Shown here one piece after another: positions 59,277 to 64,000 of a DNA stretch of 64,000 nt. The position numbers and the translations under genes were made by a program. The stretch comes from Trichodelitschia bisporula (taxonomy: Eukaryota > Ascomycota > Dothideomycetes > Phaeotrichales > Phaeotrichaceae), in NCBI GenBank assembly GCA_010356995.1, contig ML996690.1, positions 1,481,813 to 1,545,812 of the forward strand, read 5' to 3'. Every line of letters starts with the position of its first letter. The stretch's first letter is position 1. The notes beneath the pieces are model-generated. The model was not told the DNA's origin and searched no databases. It was given only the letters and a program-made list of their open reading frames with translations.

Positions 59277-60272
59277 ATGACGAAAAGCCGGGAGTTCGAG
59301 AAGATGACATCGTGCGAACAGAGTCTCCGAACCCTCCTGGCCGGTTCAGGCCTCCGTCCCTTTGTCTCACCCGGCCGGTTTGGCGAAAGTACCACCGGTT
59401 CAACCGGGGGTGCCGCCACCGGGTCTAGCCCGCCCTGCGTCCCAGGGGCGTCAATCAGTGACGATCGCCACATGTCGTCGGACACCTTAGGCTGTTATCT
59501 CTTCCACAATGGATCGCCGTACTTCATCACCAACCAGCATGTGATAACTGGTATCCAGGCCGGCCCTCATTCCTTAGAAAAGGACGTGCCCATCATGTCG
59601 CCTTCTAACGAAGACTTTGAGGCGGATTGGAATCTAGCTCTCCGAAACCTGCCCGATGCAGACGTCCGTTTCCGCCAGCGCTATGAGATGTATCTAGACG
59701 ACGATAACGTGTCAAGATCCCAGAGAGAGAACTTAAAGCGCATGGCATTGAAAGCGGAAAAGGTGTGTGCAGACCTGCAGGACATGGAGAAGAATGGCTT
59801 GCGGAAGTTTGGGACGGTCCACAGGGCATGGAAGGGGGTGGTGATGCGGGACGGCGTTGAGCGGATGGTCGACAGCCGTCGGCGTGCCCGAGCAGAGCTG
59901 CCCCTTGATTTGGACGACTACGGGCCAATTGCCTCTCCTCGGGACGGGGACAAAGTCATTATGAGAGGTCGCAAGAGTAAGCTCACAGAAGGCGTAATAG
60001 GGGGGCAGGTGATGGTGAACACGGAAGACCCCAATTACCCCTCTGGCAAAACCACGACAACCGAGTTATACGTGCTTTCGCAGAAACGTCCTGGCCAGTC
60101 TTCCCATGATACTTCCTTCAGCTGTGCGGCGAACTCGGGTGCGGTGGTGCTCCGAGGTGAGGCGAATGAGGTTGTGGGGCAAGTCTGGGGGCCGGGAGCA
60201 TTCAAAGAGGATTTGAAAGGCCGGCAGCTGCACGGCACTGTCTCGCTGATCATGGACGGTACGCTGGTCTAA
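59277..60272 (+). CDS. HtrA/trypsin-like serine protease-fold protein
   Basis: 331 residues to a TAA stop. The segment YFITNQHVITG matches the His motif of HtrA/trypsin-like peptidases (H88). D117 in EADWNLAL may be the triad Asp. CAANSGAVVL resembles the GNSGGPL nucleophile block (S287), followed by a VVGQVWG strand. The N-terminal 60 residues are Gly/Ser/Thr-rich. After the TAA at 60270-60272 the same frame stays open to 60488 (about 71 codons, ending FEGYDFDDSL). The original protein may therefore have been longer. An ORF in another frame at 58845-59242, with a plausible intron (58864-58934), could be a 5' exon, but I could not join it. It lies 0.3-0.5 kb before, and points toward, the NLR. 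Fold assignment is by motif only. Confidence 0.55.
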   Translation: MTKSREFEKMTSCEQSLRTLLAGSGLRPFVSPGRFGESTTGSTGGAATGSSPPCVPGASISDDRHMSSDTLGCYLFHNGSPYFITNQHVITGIQAGPHSLEKDVPIMSPSNEDFEADWNLALRNLPDADVRFRQRYEMYLDDDNVSRSQRENLKRMALKAEKVCADLQDMEKNGLRKFGTVHRAWKGVVMRDGVERMVDSRRRARAELPLDLDDYGPIASPRDGDKVIMRGRKSKLTEGVIGGQVMVNTEDPNYPSGKTTTTELYVLSQKRPGQSSHDTSFSCAANSGAVVLRGEANEVVGQVWGPGAFKEDLKGRQLHGTVSLIMDGTLV

Positions 60273-60791
60273 CAGGCTGTGAAGACTTTGACAGGGCTCG
60301 ACCTCTCTCCAAGTAGTGTGCCAGAGTCGGGTCACTCTGTGGAAGCCTTCCCCCTGATCCACATCGACCCGGCGGGTACCCCAGTGCCTGACATGCGAGA
60401 ACCCTTCCGCGAACTGTCAGAGAGGCCGCCGCCGCCGTCAATCAACTGGGCGGAGTTCGAAGGGTACGATTTTGACGATTCGTTGTGAGAAGGGCGGTTG
60501 ATCGTTGGGGTGGTAGATATTGAATGAGTACTCCCTCAACATCGCAACGCCACCTCCTTGGCTCTCTCCATCGTGTTCAAACGTGAAGAGTCAGTGTCTT
60601 TTTTTAAGGTGCCCGTCCTCTCTCTCAGCCCAATAGATATCGTTTGTTTTCTGCATCTCGCGGAATAGGTTAGGCCCTGCGTCTGCCTTGGCACAGCCTT
60701 GAGTGCTCTGGCGATGTTCAGCTCAGTGCTTCTACCCCGCATTCGTCTCCCTTAATCTTCATCACCTCTCGATTTGTGAAATCGCGTTACC

Positions 60792-63700
60792 ATGCCCGAC
60801 CATACTCCGCGGAAACGCAAGTTTCTTCATCCAAAGAGCATCATTTCCCGATTCCGATCCCGATCACCTGCTGCGCGTCAGCCTTCTGTCGCTGGCTCAG
60901 TTGATGCTGCCTCCAGTGCCACTGTATCACCGCCCGCCCTCCATCTCGCCCCTTACCCGGACCCGACGCCAAACGCGAATTTGACGCATCCAGTCTCCCA
61001 CACGCCATGTGTTCATCCCGATACATGCCCAGGCCCCGCATGTGAACCAACCTCATCGCCGCTAGCCCTTCCCACGCATACCAACGATCTTGTATCCACC
61101 CCCAATGTATCCACATCTGCCATCACTCTCGCGATCCTGCCAGAGGATACGACACCGGCAGCCTTGACTCACCCAATCCCAAATACATCTCATGTCTCTA
61201 CGGACACAAACCTGGTGCCTGAGCAATCCACTCTGTTGGCGCCTCTCGCTTCCTCTGCATCAATGACATCCCAGCCTGAGCGAGTAACGACTGTCCTGAA
61301 TCTTGACCAGGCTTTACTGGCATCCGCAATGAGCCATGTCCAAGATCCCAAGCAACGAGCGGTACTCGAAAGCTACACCCTAGCGACCGCGGAAACGGGC
61401 AATTCGTCATTCCAAGAACTCCTCGACACTGTTCAGTTGAAGCGGGACGAATACCAGAAAAGAAAATGGACCGTCACCCTCAATGACCGTCAGATATACC
61501 TATACAAAATGGCAGATTCCGTCCTCTGGTGGCTCGACCGGTTCAAGCAAGTCGGGGACATTATGGCAAATGCGGATCCGCTGCACGCTGGTTTGCCATG
61601 GGCCGGAGTTCGTTTCTTACTTCAGGTATGGGTAGTTTGAAACTGCTCAAATGCAATCGGTTCTAACGTCTCCGTAGGCTACCCTTGCTGCGAAAGATGA
61701 AATGGCCGCGCGTCTTGCCGGTATATCGTCTATCCTAGGTATGATGGGCCGGCTAAGAATATATGTTCACCATCTCCGAGGCATGGAGGCTTCGGACGAG
61801 CGAGACGTCTTCGAAATATCATTGATCAAATTTCACGCTCATATCCTGAAGTTCCTCGCGCAATCCCTTATCGCCTTTCGTCAAAACTCCTTCGCTCGAG
61901 CCTTTGGCGCCGTTTGGCGATCCCCCCAGATCATCAAGTTCGAGGAGGAGTGTGAGAGCCTGGCGCAGGATGTCGACAGGGATGCCAGAAACTGCAAAGA
62001 AAGGAAATGGGACGCTATTCTTGAAGATTTGCAGGAATTGAAGGGCATGCAACAGTCCGTCCAGGCGCTGTCCGACAATGCTGGCCTAAGCACACTTCCC
62101 TACGCCGCTGGCGCTGCTTACCCCTCCGGTGAAGACGAGCATGAACCTCTATGTCTTTTGAACACTCGGGAGGACGTTCTGAACCACATTTCGAACTGGG
62201 CTGCGATCGGGAAACGCATTCTCTGGCTGCACGGCCCTGCTGGGATGGGAAAGTCCACAATCGCTCGTACGGCAGCTCGTCGATTTCTCAAACAAGGCCG
62301 GCTGGGGGCAACATTTTTCTTCAAGCGAGGCGCAGGCGATCGTAGCAATGCAAGTAGGTTTTTCACAACCATCGCGTTTCAGCTGTCGGCCAAGCTGCCT
62401 ACAGTGAAGCGACTTTTGGCCAAAGCTATCAAAGATGACCCTAGTATCATTGGCAAGCCCAAGGCGGAACAATTTGAGCGCCTAATCCTTGAACCACTAT
62501 CCGCAATGAACAGTCTCTCGTTGCAGGCGTTGCCTCTGATAATTGTCATTGATGCGTTGGATGAGTGCGATAATCAGGACGATGTGAAGCGGCTTCTTCA
62601 ACTCTTGGAGCAGTGCACGAGTACGGACGCCACTCGACTACAGATTCTCATTACCAGTCGACCCGAGCTCCCGGTTGATCTTGGGTTCCGTGCTATGTCA
62701 AAGGAGCTACACCACGACGTATCTCTCTATGAAATCCAGGAAAACACCATTCGGGCTGACATAGCCACTTTCTATAAGCATCAGCTTCCGAAAATCGCAG
62801 AGGAACACAAAAAGGCTTATGGCATCGAATTGCCGCCTAACTGGCCCGGAGCTGAAAGCCTCGAGGACCTGCTCAACATGTCGACTCCTTTATTCATCTT
62901 CGCTGCGACTGTGTGTCTCTTCCTCGCCGACACGGATGCCGATCTCGAAGCGGGTCTTGCCGCCATCTTGAAAGAGAAGCATCAGATTTCCCGTTTAGCT
63001 CAAACATATCTCCCGATTCTGCGATGGCCGTTATCACGCCCGCGAACAAACCTCAGCGATCACGAAAAGAGACTCAGGATCAAGCAGTTTCGTGAGGCTG
63101 TCGGCCCAATCATTCTACTTGCCAGCCCGCTCTCTACCTCTGCCTTGGCCAAGCTCCTTGGTATCAGGGAGCACGATGTCGTACGCCGACTCAATCCGCT
63201 GCGCTCTGTTTTGAACATTCCAAGAAATAACGACGACCCGGTGACGCTTCTACACTTATCTTTTCGCGAATTCCTTCTGGATGAAGCCTTGGCAGAAGAG
63301 TTTTTGGTGGATGAACAGGAGACACACATGGATTTGGCAAGGATGTGCCTCGAACACATGCGCAAATCTGGACATTTGAGAAAGGATATCTGCAAGGTCC
63401 AGGCGCCAGGAACGCTTCGCGAAGACATTGACGCTCAAACGATCAACAATGCCCTACCTGCCGATGTCCAGTATTCGTGCCGTTACTGGGTTCACCATTT
63501 ATCACTCTGCCCGGATCTTTCGCTATATCGAGGCCAAGTCCTGTCGTTTTTGAAAGGGTACTTCCTGTATTGGCTGGAGGCAATGAGCCTTATGGGAAGA
63601 ATGCTCGAGACCGTCAGTGCACTTGACTCACTATGGTTGCTTTTCTCAGTATGATAGCCGTATTCTTTTGCACATCAGTTAACTAACGTGATATGCCAGA

Positions 63701-64000
63701 ATGATGAAGTCGACGAACTTGAAAATTTCCTGTTGGACGCAAAACGGTTCTTGCTTCAGAACGTGTGGATGATCGGACAGGCGCCACTCCAAACCTACAT
63801 ATCCGCACTCATCTTTGCACCGGAAAGGAGCATCGTTCGAGAACAGTTCCGGATGGAGATACCTTGCTGGATACGCCTACCACCCAAAATGCAAGATTCC
63901 TGGGATGCCTTGCTGCAGACGCTCGAGGGCCATGAGAATTGGGTCAACGCCGTGGCCTTCTCGCCGGACGGCAAGCAGCTGGCGTCGGCATCGTACGACA
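60792..64000 (+). CDS. NACHT-WD40 NLR-type (STAND) receptor, partial at window end
   Basis: Fungal NLR of the HET-E/NWD kind, more than 1,030 residues in the window. Exons are 60792-61625, 61678-63648 and 63700 onward; introns are 52 and 51 nt, both phase 0. Residues 1-180 are Pro/Thr/Ser-rich and disordered. About 190-440 matches the NACHT_N-type helical domain ([35 protein letters not shown]). NACHT has Walker [10 protein letters not shown] (near 464) and Walker [12 protein letters not shown] (near 566). Winged-helix-like sequence includes [14 protein letters not shown]40 repeats begin near 1010 ([19 protein letters not shown]) and continue past the end. No HeLo, Patatin or amyloid motif is seen at the N-terminus. 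Such proteins act in non-self recognition and programmed cell death. Confidence 0.9.

Overview
The window comes from a filamentous ascomycete (Pezizomycotina-type) nuclear genome. The evidence is: dense GT-AG introns of about 43-75 nt with CTAAC/CTGAC-like branch sites, the alpha-aminoadipate lysine pathway (LYS9, LYS1), a fused ADE2, an HsbA-like cell-surface protein, and a NACHT-WD40 NLR. All intron joins were made by eye from splice signals, reading frame and family conservation. The species cannot be named from this sequence.

Layout. 0-3.4 kb: a Tc1/mariner transposase, then Rab escort protein (MRS6). 3.6-7 kb: a HIT hydrolase and LEU4. 7-9.8 kb: a decayed Crinkler-type NTPase/nuclease gene between two short direct repeats. 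10.2-24.2 kb: housekeeping genes ISU1, REI1, an MFS transporter, ARO2, a quinone-reductase-like MDR enzyme, FCF1 and SPC3. 24.8-32.5 kb: the block LYS9, CFD1, LYS1, NBP35, with a repeat-rich gap between LYS9 and CFD1. 32.6-35.3 kb: two tandem orphan WD40 genes, one broken by stops. 35.4-46.8 kb: iPGM, BDP1, TPI1, TFB2 and ADE2. 47.4-57.3 kb: HsbA-like protein, RNase III, a small orphan protein, BET4 and a PPCDC. 58-64 kb: an HtrA/trypsin-like protease gene with a duplicated 5' part, directly upstream of a NACHT-WD40 NLR that runs off the end.

Genes that work together. LYS9 and LYS1 catalyse the last two steps of lysine synthesis and flank CFD1. CFD1 and NBP35 form the cytosolic Fe-S scaffold, and ISU1 is the mitochondrial Fe-S scaffold. 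MRS6 and BET4 both act in Rab geranylgeranylation. iPGM and TPI1 are glycolytic. LEU4, LYS9 and LYS1 each have a TGACTC (Gcn4/CPC1-type) box upstream.

Most unusual items: a probable AT-AC intron in ISU1; the protease/NLR pair at the right end; a short palindromic repeat family with four copies; the tandem WD40 array whose repeats resemble those of the NLR; and the Crinkler relic.
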